Of a stretch of 64,000 nt of DNA, positions 15,251 through 29,055 are shown one piece after another. The stretch comes from Sporichthya brevicatena (GTDB lineage: Bacteria; Actinomycetota; Actinomycetes; Sporichthyales; Sporichthyaceae): NCBI RefSeq assembly GCF_039525035.1, contig NZ_BAAAHE010000021.1, positions 56,930-120,929 on the forward strand, read 5' to 3'. The notes under the pieces are model-generated. The model was not told the origin of the DNA, did not search any database, and saw only the letters and a program-made list of their open reading frames with translations. Position numbers and translations under genes: made by a program. Position 1 is the first letter of the stretch; each line of letters begins with the position of its first letter.

Positions 15251-17284
15251 ATGTCCGCACGCTCACTGGCGCTCGGCCTCACGAGCGCGATGTGCGTCTC
15301 GCTGGCCATGACACTCGCCGCACCGACTGCGCAGGCCGCGACTCCGGTGACACTCCACGTCAGCGCGACCGGCAACGACGCCGGGAACTGTACGACCGCT
15401 CCGGGGTGCCGCACGATCCAGCGCGCGGTCAACGTCGCCGCGTCGTTCCTGCCGACGCCGATCGACGCGACGATCCTCGTCGGGCCGGGCACGTTCGCCG
15501 AGAGCAGCGCCGACACCAGCGCGGGGCTGACGATCACGTCGTCCGCGTTCAGCGCGCTGAAGATCGCCGGCGCCGGAGCCAACCTCACGACGATCAGCCC
15601 GGCGCAGGCGCGGCGCGTGATCCGCATCGCCGGGGCGTACCCCGTGACGATCTCCGGGGTCACGATCACCGGCGGCAAGGCCCCGGCGGCCACCGCGCAG
15701 GCCCCCGTCAACGACGGTGGCGGCATCCTGCGGACGGGCGGCGGCAACCTCACCCTCGACGGCGTCGTCCTGACCAGGAACGGGGCCGGCCCGGGACTCG
15801 CCGGGACGGCCGGCGCCGACCGCGGCACCGGTTCGCCCGACGGCGCCGACGGCGGTACGTCCACCGCCGGCGGGCCGGGCGGCAGCGGCGGCGGCGTCGC
15901 GATGGCCGGCGGGGTGCTCACGGTCGTCAACAGCACGGTCGAGCGCAACGCCGCGGGAGCGGGCGGCGCCGGTGGCAAGGGCGGCAACGGTGGCGACGGG
16001 CGCAGCGGCGGCCTGCTCTCCTCCGCGGGCGCCGGCGGCGACGGGGCCGCGGGCAGCGCAGGCGGGATCGGCGGGTCCGGCGGGGGGATCGCCTTCGCCG
16101 GCAGCGTTCTGACGATCGCGAACTCGACGATCGTGTCGAACGCGTCCGGGCGGGGCGGCGCCGGCGGCGCGGGCGGTTCGGGCGGCGCAGGTCACGGATC
16201 GAAGGCCGGCGGCAACGCGGCGCGCGGTGGATCCGGCGGCGCGGGCGGCCAGGGCGGCGGCATCGCCCTGCTCTCCGGCGTCACTGGCGCGACGCTGACG
16301 CACGTCACCCTCGCGGCCAACGCGACCGACGCCGGTGGCGCGGCCGGGGCCAACGGCACTGTCGGCAAGGGCAAGACCAACGGCTCCCTGGTCGGCGCGG
16401 CCCCGACCAACGGTGGTCAGTTCCTCTCCGGTGGTCTCGCCGCGGCGGCGGGCACCGTCACCCTCGAGGCGTCCCTGCTCGCCAACGCACAGGCGAACTG
16501 CGTCCCCGCGGCGACGACCGCGGTCGCATCGGTCGCGAGCGACGCATCCTGCTTCACCGACGGCTCCGGCCCGGCCGAGGCGCCGAACAAGGTCAGCACG
16601 TCCGCGAGCGCACTCTCGGCGCTCGCCGCCAACGGCGCGCGGACTCCGACGGCCGCCGTCGCGAACACCAACGCCGCCTTCGGCGCGGTCCCCGTGTCGT
16701 CCGGCCTCTGCGGCGGCGACACGAACGGCCAGGACCAACGCGGCGAGGCCCGGCCCGGGATCTCCGGCCCGAATGCCTGCACCGCCGGTGCGTACGAGCC
16801 GCAGGTGCCGCCGGTCGCACCGACGATCACCGGCAAGATCGCCAGCGCCGCCGGCAAGACCAAGTACGGCTGGTACCGCGACACCGTCACGGTGACCTTC
16901 ACGTGCACGCCGGGCAGTTCGCCGCTGACCGCCCCGTGCCCGAAGCCGATGGTGCTCTCGAGCTCGGGGGCCAACCGCGGCGGCACCGTCACGATCACCA
17001 ACCAGCAGGGCCTGAGCGCCTCGATCAAGATCGCGCTGAACATCGACAAGAACAAGCCGACGATCGCGATCAAGGGCGTCCAGAAGGGCAAGACCTACAC
17101 CGCGCCCCGCCAGGTCCGCTGCGTCGCCGGTGACAGCCTCTCCGGCCCGTACATGTGCCAGGTCACCGCGACCGCGAAGCTGGTCAGGAAGAACCGCGCC
17201 GTCCGCGTCGACTACACCGCCACCGCCCTCGACCGCGCCGGCAACGTCCGGACGAAGAAGGGCTACTACGTCTACACCCGATGA
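15251..17284 (+). CDS. Secreted Gly-rich parallel beta-helix-like protein
   Basis: A 677-residue exported protein; GAAAGGGGGG lies before the ATG and the signal peptide ends near AQAA-TP (about residue 30). LHVSATGNDAGNCTTAPGCRTIQRAVNVA starts a pectate-lyase-like right-handed beta helix of the kind seen in polymorphic surface proteins. Residues 190-370 are a Gly/Ala/Ser-rich insert (GGxGGxGG runs) interrupted by VLTVVNSTVERN and VLTIANSTIVSN helix coils. From about 510 an Ig-like or Cys-containing domain (ITGKIASAAGKTKYGW, FTCTPGSS) ends in a basic strand-rich tail. No catalytic site is visible. It may be a surface adhesin or matrix protein. Confidence 0.72.
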   Translation: MSARSLALGLTSAMCVSLAMTLAAPTAQAATPVTLHVSATGNDAGNCTTAPGCRTIQRAVNVAASFLPTPIDATILVGPGTFAESSADTSAGLTITSSAFSALKIAGAGANLTTISPAQARRVIRIAGAYPVTISGVTITGGKAPAATAQAPVNDGGGILRTGGGNLTLDGVVLTRNGAGPGLAGTAGADRGTGSPDGADGGTSTAGGPGGSGGGVAMAGGVLTVVNSTVERNAAGAGGAGGKGGNGGDGRSGGLLSSAGAGGDGAAGSAGGIGGSGGGIAFAGSVLTIANSTIVSNASGRGGAGGAGGSGGAGHGSKAGGNAARGGSGGAGGQGGGIALLSGVTGATLTHVTLAANATDAGGAAGANGTVGKGKTNGSLVGAAPTNGGQFLSGGLAAAAGTVTLEASLLANAQANCVPAATTAVASVASDASCFTDGSGPAEAPNKVSTSASALSALAANGARTPTAAVANTNAAFGAVPVSSGLCGGDTNGQDQRGEARPGISGPNACTAGAYEPQVPPVAPTITGKIASAAGKTKYGWYRDTVTVTFTCTPGSSPLTAPCPKPMVLSSSGANRGGTVTITNQQGLSASIKIALNIDKNKPTIAIKGVQKGKTYTAPRQVRCVAGDSLSGPYMCQVTATAKLVRKNRAVRVDYTATALDRAGNVRTKKGYYVYTR

Positions 17285-17350
17285 CGGCCGACGACGGTCG
17301 ATGACGGTCGATGACGGTCGCCGACTGCCGATGACGGTCGATGACGGCCG
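17281..17350 (+). repeat. 10-bp tandem repeat array (ATGACGGTCG)
   Basis: Seven consecutive 10-base units fill 17281-17350: three exact ATGACGGTCG, two ATGACGGCCG, and two degenerate (ACGACGGTCG, CCGACTGCCG). The first unit contains the TGA stop of the beta-helix gene. Such arrays are prone to slippage, so the copy number may vary between strains. Confidence 0.8.
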
Positions 17351-17376
17351 CGCCGTCGTCCGAATCCGTGGTGAAG

Positions 17377-17547
17377 AAAGGGTGACACCCCTTACTGCGC
17401 AGTAAGGGGTGTCACCCCTTCTTGACAATGGGCGACGTCAAAAGGGGTGTCACCCTTTCCTGACGAGCGACGACGTCAAGAAAGGGTGTCACCCTTTCTT
17501 GACAGCCAGGCGGTGCCAATCCCCCGTTCAACAAGGGGTGTCACCCC

Positions 17548-17549
<2 letters not shown>
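17377..17549. repeat. Cluster of five GGGTG-N-CACCC palindromic repeats
   Basis: Five copies of a palindromic core (A)AAGGGTG-N-CACCCTT(T) occur in about 170 bases. Copies 1 and 2 are in opposite orientation and together make a perfect 38-base palindrome at 17380-17417 (arms of 19). Copy 3 at 17437-17464 is imperfect. Copy 4 at 17475-17503 is a perfect 14-base inverted repeat around a T, bordered by GTCAAG/CTTGAC. Copy 5 at 17533-17549 is perfect and overlaps the stop codon of the carboxylase gene. They separate two convergent genes and can act as terminators, but the number of copies exceeds that need; a REP-like family is plausible. Confidence 0.85.
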
Positions 17550-23088
<5,539 letters not shown>

Positions 23089-23242
23089 CGATGTCCTCTC
23101 GTCCGCCGCACCCTGCGCGGGGGTCTCCCGCTGTTCGGGGAAACCCTATGGCCAGGCCCGCCGACGTCCGCGGTGTCCTCCGCGACAACAATCGGCGGAC
23201 GGTTTTGGATCCCCGCAGCAGGTTCCCGAGAAAAGGCTTCCC

Positions 23243-24016
23243 GTGCGTGACGACGGTGTGAACGTGTACGTGATCGGCATCGGTTCCGGCGACCCGGAAC
23301 AGCTGACGCTGCAGGCGGTGCGGGTCCTGTCGGGCCTGGACGTGGTCCTGGTCCTGGACAAGGGCGAGGCGAAGTCCGAGCTCGTCGACCTGCGGCACGA
23401 GATCTGCTCCCGGCACATCGCCCGGCCCTACCGTGTGCTCACCGTCACGGACCCCGAGCGCGACCGCGCCGCCGCGGACTATCCCGGCGCGGTCCGGGAC
23501 TGGTACGACGCCCGCGCGGACCTCATCGAGGCCGCGCTGCGGGACGAGGTCTCACCCGGCGAGAACGTCGGGATCCTCGTCTGGGGCGACCCGGCGCTCT
23601 ACGACAGCACGCTGCGCGTACTGGACCGCGTCCAGCAGCGAGGGACCGTCGAACTCACTCACGAGGTGATTCCGGGGATCACGTCGCTGCAGACGCTGGC
23701 CGCGCGACACCGGGTGACGTTCACCGGCGTCGGCGCGCCGGTGCACGTCACGACCGGGCGCCGGCTCGCCGCCGAGGGCATGCCGGCCGAACTGGACGAC
23801 GTTCTCGTCATGCTCGACGGCTCCGCGGCGTTCGCCGGTCTCGACGACCCGGACCTGGACATCTACTGGGGCGCCTACCTGGGCATGCCCGGTGAGGTCC
23901 TGGTGGCCGGAGACCTACAGGAACGCAAGGCGGAGATCGTCGCCCTCCGGGCGGAGCACCGGGAGCGGCACGGCTGGATCATGGACAGCTACCTGCTCCA
24001 TCGCCGCCGCGCCTAG
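23243..24016 (+). CDS. cobF: Precorrin-6A synthase (deacetylating)
   Basis: A 257-residue SAM-dependent methyltransferase of the tetrapyrrole methylase fold (VYVIGIGSGDPEQLTLQAV, GILVWGDPALYDST, VIPGITSLQTLAA). CobF methylates C1 of precorrin-5 and removes acetate; it occurs only in the aerobic B12 pathway. The closing segments (YWGAYLGMPGEVLVAGDL, RHGWIMDSYLL) are typical of CobF. The GTG at 23243 has AAAAGG six bases upstream and aligns with the family start. It is divergent from the carboxylase gene. The other aerobic markers cobG and cobN lie 8 kb away. Confidence 0.9.
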   Translation: MRDDGVNVYVIGIGSGDPEQLTLQAVRVLSGLDVVLVLDKGEAKSELVDLRHEICSRHIARPYRVLTVTDPERDRAAADYPGAVRDWYDARADLIEAALRDEVSPGENVGILVWGDPALYDSTLRVLDRVQQRGTVELTHEVIPGITSLQTLAARHRVTFTGVGAPVHVTTGRRLAAEGMPAELDDVLVMLDGSAAFAGLDDPDLDIYWGAYLGMPGEVLVAGDLQERKAEIVALRAEHRERHGWIMDSYLLHRRRA

Positions 24017-24051
24017 CGGGTCGGTGGGCCAGCTCGGCCCCGTGCGGTTGC

Positions 24052-24435
24052 TCATGCCGTGCGTGCGCTCTCGTCCGTCGCGGTGACCAGGCGGTGGGCG
24101 TCGAGGGGCCCGAGGCCGCCGGCCAGGACGCCGCAGACGCGGTGCAGCCCGAGGAGGCCGAGCTGGTTGCGCGCCTCGACCTCGGTGCCGGGGTCGCAGA
24201 TCAGCGCGATCTCGGCGTTCCCGCAGAACGCGAGCGTGGCCTGCAGCGCGAACGGCCCGTCCAGCGCGATGTTGACCGACCCCGGCCAGTGCCCGGCGGC
24301 GAAGCGCTCGGCGTCCCGGGTGTCGAGGACCACCACGCCCCGCGCCTGCGCCTCCAGCAGCGCCGCCCGGCTCAGCGAGAGCACGGGCGCCTCGGGGTCG
24401 AAGCCGAGACAGGGGCGGGCGGCGGAGACGGTCAT
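24052..24435 (-). CDS. Rhodanese-like domain protein
   Basis: A 127-residue single-domain protein. It has the rhodanese signatures GVVVLDTRDAERFAAGHWPGSVNI and a C-terminal HRVCGVLAGGLGPL. The active-loop Cys in ALICDPGTEVEAR is present but the loop is not the compact C-x4-R of active sulfurtransferases. It resembles the C-terminal rhodanese domain of MBL-fold/rhodanese fusions. The ATG at 24435 has AGGAGG at proper distance; a further upstream ATG would ignore it. A perfect inverted repeat lies just upstream at 24470-24489. Confidence 0.72.
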   Translation of the reverse strand: MTVSAARPCLGFDPEAPVLSLSRAALLEAQARGVVVLDTRDAERFAAGHWPGSVNIALDGPFALQATLAFCGNAEIALICDPGTEVEARNQLGLLGLHRVCGVLAGGLGPLDAHRLVTATDESARTA

Positions 24436-24469
24436 CGGGTCCTCCTGGTGCTCGTGCGGGCTCAATCAG

Positions 24470-24489
24470 AGTAACTCGACTTAGTTACT
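24470..24489. promoter_or_regulatory. Perfect inverted repeat, likely operator between divergent genes
   Basis: AGTAACT (24470-24476) and AGTTACT (24483-24489) are perfect 7-base arms around CGACTT. This AT-rich dyad stands out in a GC-rich background. It lies 35 bases upstream of the rhodanese start and about 75 bases before the PPOX gene. The form suits a small dimeric regulator such as an ArsR or MarR protein. No such regulator gene is next to it. Confidence 0.6.
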
Positions 24490-24562
24490 TTGCAATGGCG
24501 AGTTCGGGGCGTGTCGTAGGTTTCGACCCGTGGAGCGAGCTCGAGTACGGAAGGCCTCTCAC

Positions 24563-24955
24563 GTGCTGGCCATCGACGACCGCGACCTCGTCGCGTTCTG
24601 GCAGGAGCGGCACCTGTGCACGCTCACGACCCTGCGCGCCGACGGCCGCCCGCACGTGGTGCCCGTGGGCGCGACGCTGGACCCCGAGGCCGGGCTCGCG
24701 CGGATCATCGCCGGCCGGACGTCGCTGAAGGTCCGCCACGTCGCCGCGGCCGGTCCGGCGGGCGCACCGGTCGCCGTCTGCCAGGTGGACGGCCGCCGCT
24801 GGTCGACCATCGAGGGCACGGCCACGATCGGCGAGTCCGCCGCCGAGGTGGACGAGGCGTGCCGCCGGTACGCCGAGCGCTACCGCGAGCCCCGGCCCAA
24901 CCCCGAGCGCATCGTGATGCTGATCCGCGTCGACCGGATCGTCGGGAACGTATGA
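24563..24955 (+). CDS. PPOX-class F420-dependent enzyme
   Basis: A 130-residue single-domain split-barrel flavin/F420 protein. It reads AIDDRDLVAFWQERHLCTLTTLRADGRPHVVPVGATLDPE, then SLKVRHVAA, VAVCQVDGRRWSTIEGTA and an end RIVMLIRVDRIVGNV, the pattern of the F420-dependent PPOX family of actinobacteria. FbiC at 40110 shows that this genome makes F420. The GTG at 24563 has GGAAGG about 9 bases upstream; an in-frame GTG at 24530 would add 11 residues without a good ribosome site. It overlaps cobL by four bases, so it is coupled to B12 synthesis. The substrate is unknown. Confidence 0.8.
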   Translation: MLAIDDRDLVAFWQERHLCTLTTLRADGRPHVVPVGATLDPEAGLARIIAGRTSLKVRHVAAAGPAGAPVAVCQVDGRRWSTIEGTATIGESAAEVDEACRRYAERYREPRPNPERIVMLIRVDRIVGNV

Positions 24956-26169
24956 GCACCCGGCCGGTCACGGTCGTCGGCATCGGCGCCGACGGCTGGG
25001 ACGGCCTGGCCGCGACCTCGCAGGCGGCCGTCCGCGCCGCGGAGGTCGTCGTCGGCGGCCGGCGCCACCTGACCTACCTGCCGCCGGACGTCACGGCCGA
25101 GCGCGTCCCGCTCCCCACTCCCCTACTCCCGGCGCTGTCGGGCCTGCTGGCCGCGCACGCCGGGCGGTCGCTGTGCCTGCTCGCCAGCGGCGACCCGATG
25201 TTCTACGGGATCGGGGCGACGCTGGTCCGCGAGGCACCCGACGTCCGCCTACGCGTGCTGCCCCACCCGTCCTCGGCGGCGCTGGCGTGCGCGAAGCTCG
25301 GCTGGCCGGCCGACGACGTCGAGGTCGTCAGCGCCGTCGGGCGCAACCTGGCCGCCGTCCGCGCCGTGCTGGCGCCGGGTCGGCGCCTGCTGGTGCTCTC
25401 CTCCGGCTCGCAGACCCCGGACGCGCTCGCGGCGCTGCTGGTCGACGCGGGCTATGGCGCGAGCCGCCTCGCCGTCCTGTCGCGCCTGGGCTCTCCGGAC
25501 GGCACGGTCGTGACCGGGACTGCGGCAGGCTGGGACCCGCCGGCGGGCCGGATCGACGCACTGAACCTGGTCGCCGTCGCCTGCGGGGCCGACGCCGGCA
25601 CCGCGCCGCTCGGCCGCGTCCCCGGCCTGCCCGACGACGCCTACGAGCACGACGGCCAGCTGACCAAGCGCGAGATCCGCGCGGTGACGCTGGCGCGCCT
25701 GGTCCCACTCCCCGGGCAGTTGCTCTGGGACGTCGGCGGCGGCGCGGGCAGCATCGGCATCGAGTGGCTGCGGGCCGAGCGGACCGCGGAGGCCGTCGCG
25801 ATCGAGGAGCGCGCCGACCGGGCCGAGCGGATCGTCGCCAACGCCGCGGCCCTGGGCGTCCCGGACCTGCAGGTGGTCACCGGGGCCGCCCCGGACGCGC
25901 TCAAGGACCTCCCCGCCCCCGACGCCGTGTTCGTCGGCGGCGGCGCGAACGACCCCGGCGTCCTCGAGACGTGCTGGGAGGCGCTGCGGCCCGGCGGCCG
26001 GCTGGTCGTCAACGCGGTCACCCTGCAGACCGAGGCGCTCGTCGTCGCCCGGCAGGCCGAGCTCGGCGGGGACCTGGTCAAGCTCGCGATCTCGCGCACC
26101 GCGCCGGTCGGCGGGTTCACCGTCTGGCGGCCCGCGGCCCCCGTGACGCAGTGGACGGTCGTGAAGTGA
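24952..26169 (+). CDS. cobL: Precorrin-6Y C5,15-methyltransferase (decarboxylating), CbiE-CbiT fusion
   Basis: A 405-residue fusion. The first half (about 1-205) is a CbiE tetrapyrrole methylase (VTVVGIGADGWDGL, LLASGDPMFYGIGATL). The second half is a CbiT class I methyltransferase (LTKREIRAVTLARL, LLWDVGGGAGSIGIEWLR, DAVFVGGGAN). Together they methylate C5 and C15 and remove the C12 acetate carboxyl of the ring precursor. Length is typical of CobL. The ATG overlaps the stop of the PPOX gene and the stop overlaps the cobM start. Confidence 0.93.
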   Translation: MSTRPVTVVGIGADGWDGLAATSQAAVRAAEVVVGGRRHLTYLPPDVTAERVPLPTPLLPALSGLLAAHAGRSLCLLASGDPMFYGIGATLVREAPDVRLRVLPHPSSAALACAKLGWPADDVEVVSAVGRNLAAVRAVLAPGRRLLVLSSGSQTPDALAALLVDAGYGASRLAVLSRLGSPDGTVVTGTAAGWDPPAGRIDALNLVAVACGADAGTAPLGRVPGLPDDAYEHDGQLTKREIRAVTLARLVPLPGQLLWDVGGGAGSIGIEWLRAERTAEAVAIEERADRAERIVANAAALGVPDLQVVTGAAPDALKDLPAPDAVFVGGGANDPGVLETCWEALRPGGRLVVNAVTLQTEALVVARQAELGGDLVKLAISRTAPVGGFTVWRPAAPVTQWTVVK

Positions 26170-26909
26170 CCGTGCACTTCATCGGCGCCGGCCCCGGCGC
26201 CGCGGACCTGATGACGCTGCGGGGCCGTGATCTGATCGCCGCCTCCCCGGTGTGCCTGTACGCCGGGAGCCTGGTGCCGCCGGAGGTCCTGACCTGGTGC
26301 CCGGCCGAGGCGCGGCTGGTGGACACCGCGAACCTCGACCTCGACGCCATCACCGCGGAGCTCGTGGCCGCGCACGTCGCGGGCCAGGACGTGGCGCGCC
26401 TGCACTCCGGCGACCCGTCGCTGTACTCGGCGATGGCCGAGCAGATGCGCCGCCTCGACGAGGCCGGTGTGCCCTACGACGTGACGCCCGGCGTGCCCGC
26501 CTACGCCGCGGCCGCCGCGGCGCTGGCCCGGGAGCTGACCGTCCCGGGCGTCGGGCAGTCGGTGCTGCTCAGCCGGATCTCGGCCGCGTCGACGCCGATG
26601 CCGCCGGGCGAGGACCTCCCCTCGCTGGCCCGGACGCGGACGACGCTGGTGCTGCACCTCGCCGTGCAGCGCATCGAGCAGGTCGTGGCCGAGTTGGTGC
26701 CCGAGTACGGCCCGGACGCGCCGGTCGCCGTCGTGGCCCGGGCGAGCCGGCCGGACGAGCTCATCCTGCGCGGGACGCTGGCCGACATCGCGGAGACCGT
26801 CCGCGCCGCGGGCGTCGTGCGCACCGCGGTGATCATCGTGGGCAACGTCCTGACGGCGAATCAGTTCAGCGACAGCCACCTGTACTCGACCACGCGGTGC
26901 CGCTCCTGA
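26166..26909 (+). CDS. cobM: Precorrin-4 C11-methyltransferase
   Basis: A 247-residue tetrapyrrole methylase beginning VTVHFIGAGPGAADLMTLRG with the CobM/CbiF signatures VCLYAGSLVPPEVL, ARLHSGDPSLYSAM, DVTPGVPAYAAAAA and RTTLVLHLAVQRI. It methylates C11 of precorrin-4. GTG at 26166 overlaps the cobL stop (GTGA). An in-frame GTG two codons later is an alternative start. The stop shares a base with the cobK ATG. Confidence 0.93.
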   Translation: MTVHFIGAGPGAADLMTLRGRDLIAASPVCLYAGSLVPPEVLTWCPAEARLVDTANLDLDAITAELVAAHVAGQDVARLHSGDPSLYSAMAEQMRRLDEAGVPYDVTPGVPAYAAAAAALARELTVPGVGQSVLLSRISAASTPMPPGEDLPSLARTRTTLVLHLAVQRIEQVVAELVPEYGPDAPVAVVARASRPDELILRGTLADIAETVRAAGVVRTAVIIVGNVLTANQFSDSHLYSTTRCRS

Positions 26910-27646
26910 TGCGGACCGTCCTCATTTTGGGCGGCACGTCCGAGGCGCGGGCCCTGGCGGCGGGGCTGGCCGACGACGGCCGCTGGCGGGTCGTCAGTTC
27001 GCTGGCGGGGCGGGTCAGTTCGCCCGCGCTGCCGGTCGGGGAGGTCCGGGTCGGCGGGTTCGGCGGCCCGGAGAAGCTCGCCGCGTGGCTCACCGAGCAC
27101 GACGTCGCCGCGGTCGTCGACGCCACGCACCCGTTCGCCGCGCGGATCTCGGCGTCCGCGGCGCAGGCGGCCCCGGCCGCGGGGGTCCCCTTGCTGTTGC
27201 TCCGCCGCCCGGGCTGGACCGCGGGCCCGGACGATGCGTGGACCCGCGTTCCGGACATGCCCGCCGCGGCCGCCGCCGTCGCAGCCGGCGAGGGGCCGGT
27301 TCTGCTGACGACGGGGCGCGGCGGTCTCGCCGTCTTCGCCGACCTGCCGCACCGGTTCGTGATCCGGACCGTCGACCCGCCGGAACCCCCGCTCCCCGCC
27401 GACGCGGTCGTCCTGCTCGCCCGCGGGCCGTACACGGTCGACGGCGAGCGTGCGCTGATGCGCGAGCACGGCGTCCGCACCCTCGTCACCAAGGACAGCG
27501 GCGGGGCCATGACCGCCGCCAAGCTCGCCGCGGCCCGCGAACTCGGCGTCGCGGTCGTGATGGTCGACCGGCCCCCGGCGCCCGCGGGGGTGCCCACGGT
27601 CGCCGACCCGGCCGACGTCCTCGCCTGGCTGGACGGGCTCAGCTAG
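26909..27646 (+). CDS. cobK: Precorrin-6A reductase
   Basis: A 245-residue NADPH-dependent reductase: VLILGGTSEARALAAGL at the nucleotide site, VVDATHPFAARISASA, LLTTGRGGLAVFADL, RGPYTVDGERALMREHGVRTLVTKDSGG. It reduces the precorrin-6A ring and is normal CobK/CbiJ length. The ATG at 26909 overlaps the cobM stop by one base; a GTG at 26897 is possible. Its 3' end overlaps the end of the convergent NAD-binding gene by 8 bases, so there is no room for a terminator between them. Confidence 0.92.
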   Translation: MRTVLILGGTSEARALAAGLADDGRWRVVSSLAGRVSSPALPVGEVRVGGFGGPEKLAAWLTEHDVAAVVDATHPFAARISASAAQAAPAAGVPLLLLRRPGWTAGPDDAWTRVPDMPAAAAAVAAGEGPVLLTTGRGGLAVFADLPHRFVIRTVDPPEPPLPADAVVLLARGPYTVDGERALMREHGVRTLVTKDSGGAMTAAKLAAARELGVAVVMVDRPPAPAGVPTVADPADVLAWLDGLS

Positions 27647-28610
27647 GGGTCTTGTCGCCGGACTCGCTGGCCTCGGCCGAGGCGTCGTCGGCGGTCGCGG
27701 CGTCCTGGCCCCGGCGCCGCTTCTCCTTCGGCGGCTTGGGCTCCTTGGCCTTCTTCGCCTTCTCCTCCTTGGCCGCCGCCTTCGCGGCCGCCTTGGCCTC
27801 GGCCTTGTCCTCGGCCGGCTTGCCCTGAGCGGCCATCAGTTCGGTCATGAACTCGGCGAAGGTCTGATGCCCGACGAGGCGGTCCGGCGCGAGGTGCCAG
27901 CCCTCGCGGTAGCCGGCGTAGAGCTTGCCCCGCTTGCGGACGGGAATCAGCTTCCGCTTCTTGCCGACGACGTTCAGCCAGTAGGCGGTGAGGTCCTCGG
28001 CGTCGATGATCTCCGGCCCGCCGACGTCCGGGAGCTGGTGCGCCTGCATCGGGGTGCACAGGTCGACGAGCCGGTTCGCGACGTCCTCGGCCGCGATCGG
28101 CTGGTAGCTGGTGTCCGCCGGGACGAACATCCACGGCTTGCGGCTCGCACGGCGCAGCGCGGCGTCGATGTGCTCGTGCAGGTGCCCGACGCGGACGACC
28201 GTCCACGGCAGCTCACTGTCGGCGAGCAGGCGCTCGATCGCGCGGCGGTCGCGGTACGCGGCGTCCTCGATGCGGTCGGCGCCGATCATCGAGGGGTAGA
28301 CGATGTGAGGCTTCTCCGCCCGGGTCGCCGCGATGAGCAGCTGTGCCGTCGCCTCGACGTCGTGACCCGGGACGCTCGCGCAGTGGACGACGATGCCCAC
28401 ACCCTCGAGCGCCTTGGCCAGGCCGTGGCCGGTGCGCAGGTCGCCGACGAACCAGTCCGGCCAGTCGGGAAGCTTCGGGGTGCCGGGCTCGACACCGGGC
28501 CGGTCCTTGCGGCTGAGCACCCGGACGTCCCGGCCCGCGGCGACCAGCTTCCGGACGAGCTTGCGTCCCACTGTCCCGGTCCCGCCGGTCACCAGGATCG
28601 CCGCGCTCAT
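27639..28610 (-). CDS. NAD(P)-binding NmrA/SDR-like protein with a histone-like Lys/Ala tail
   Basis: A 323-residue protein. Residues 1-255 are an atypical short-chain dehydrogenase of the NmrA or NAD(P)H-binding type (AAILVTGGTGTVGRKLVRKLVAAG, VVHCASVPGHDVEATAQLL, LPWTVVRVGHLHEHI). There is no clear YxxxK catalytic pair, so it may be a regulator or act on quinone-like substrates. From about 258 to the end the sequence changes to a repeat of Lys, Ala, Glu and Pro (KAEAKAAAKAAAKEEKAKKA) followed by KEKRRRG and an acidic end, like the tails of actinobacterial nucleoid proteins. AAAGGCGG precedes the ATG. Confidence 0.75.
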   Translation of the reverse strand: MSAAILVTGGTGTVGRKLVRKLVAAGRDVRVLSRKDRPGVEPGTPKLPDWPDWFVGDLRTGHGLAKALEGVGIVVHCASVPGHDVEATAQLLIAATRAEKPHIVYPSMIGADRIEDAAYRDRRAIERLLADSELPWTVVRVGHLHEHIDAALRRASRKPWMFVPADTSYQPIAAEDVANRLVDLCTPMQAHQLPDVGGPEIIDAEDLTAYWLNVVGKKRKLIPVRKRGKLYAGYREGWHLAPDRLVGHQTFAEFMTELMAAQGKPAEDKAEAKAAAKAAAKEEKAKKAKEPKPPKEKRRRGQDAATADDASAEASESGDKTPS

Positions 28611-28674
28611 CGTCCGCCTTTCCGAGCCTTTGCCCGGGCCGCTGCGCACCGGGTCCACTGCGTAGTCTGCCTCC

Positions 28675-29034
28675 ATGATCGTCGCTGGTGTCGCACGCCG
28701 CCCCTCGACCCTCGTAGCTGTCGGTCTCCTGGGAGGATTCGCAGCTGCCCAGCTCACCGGGATCCGGCCGCTGGGTGGGCTGATCTTCGCGGCCGCCGGC
28801 GCCGCCGCCGTGCCGGGATTCCTCCGCTCCGTCGGGCGGGCACGCACCGCCGCGCTGGGCGGGACCTACGTCGCCGCCCTCGTCGGGTCGCACCCGCTCG
28901 CCCACCTGATCGGCACCTGGCCCGCCGTCCTGACCGTCACCGCGGCGATGGCCGGGGTCTCCGAGGCCGCGCTCCGCTCCCGCAGCACGCCGGACGTCAG
29001 CGAGACCGAGCGTCATAGCGCTCGATCCCGCTGA
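28675..29034 (+). CDS. Small membrane protein, function unknown
   Basis: A 119-residue protein with three or four hydrophobic segments (LVAVGLLGGFAAAQL, LIFAAAGAAAVPGFL, AALGGTYVAALVGSHPLAHLI, PAVLTVTAAMAGV) and a polar tail of about 20 residues. It is divergent from the NAD-binding gene. I recognise no family. The start ATG has only a weak upstream site. The frame is open and hydrophobic enough to be believed as a gene. Confidence 0.6.
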   Translation: MIVAGVARRPSTLVAVGLLGGFAAAQLTGIRPLGGLIFAAAGAAAVPGFLRSVGRARTAALGGTYVAALVGSHPLAHLIGTWPAVLTVTAAMAGVSEAALRSRSTPDVSETERHSARSR

Positions 29035-29055
29035 CGTTGCGGGTCGATCCGGGGG

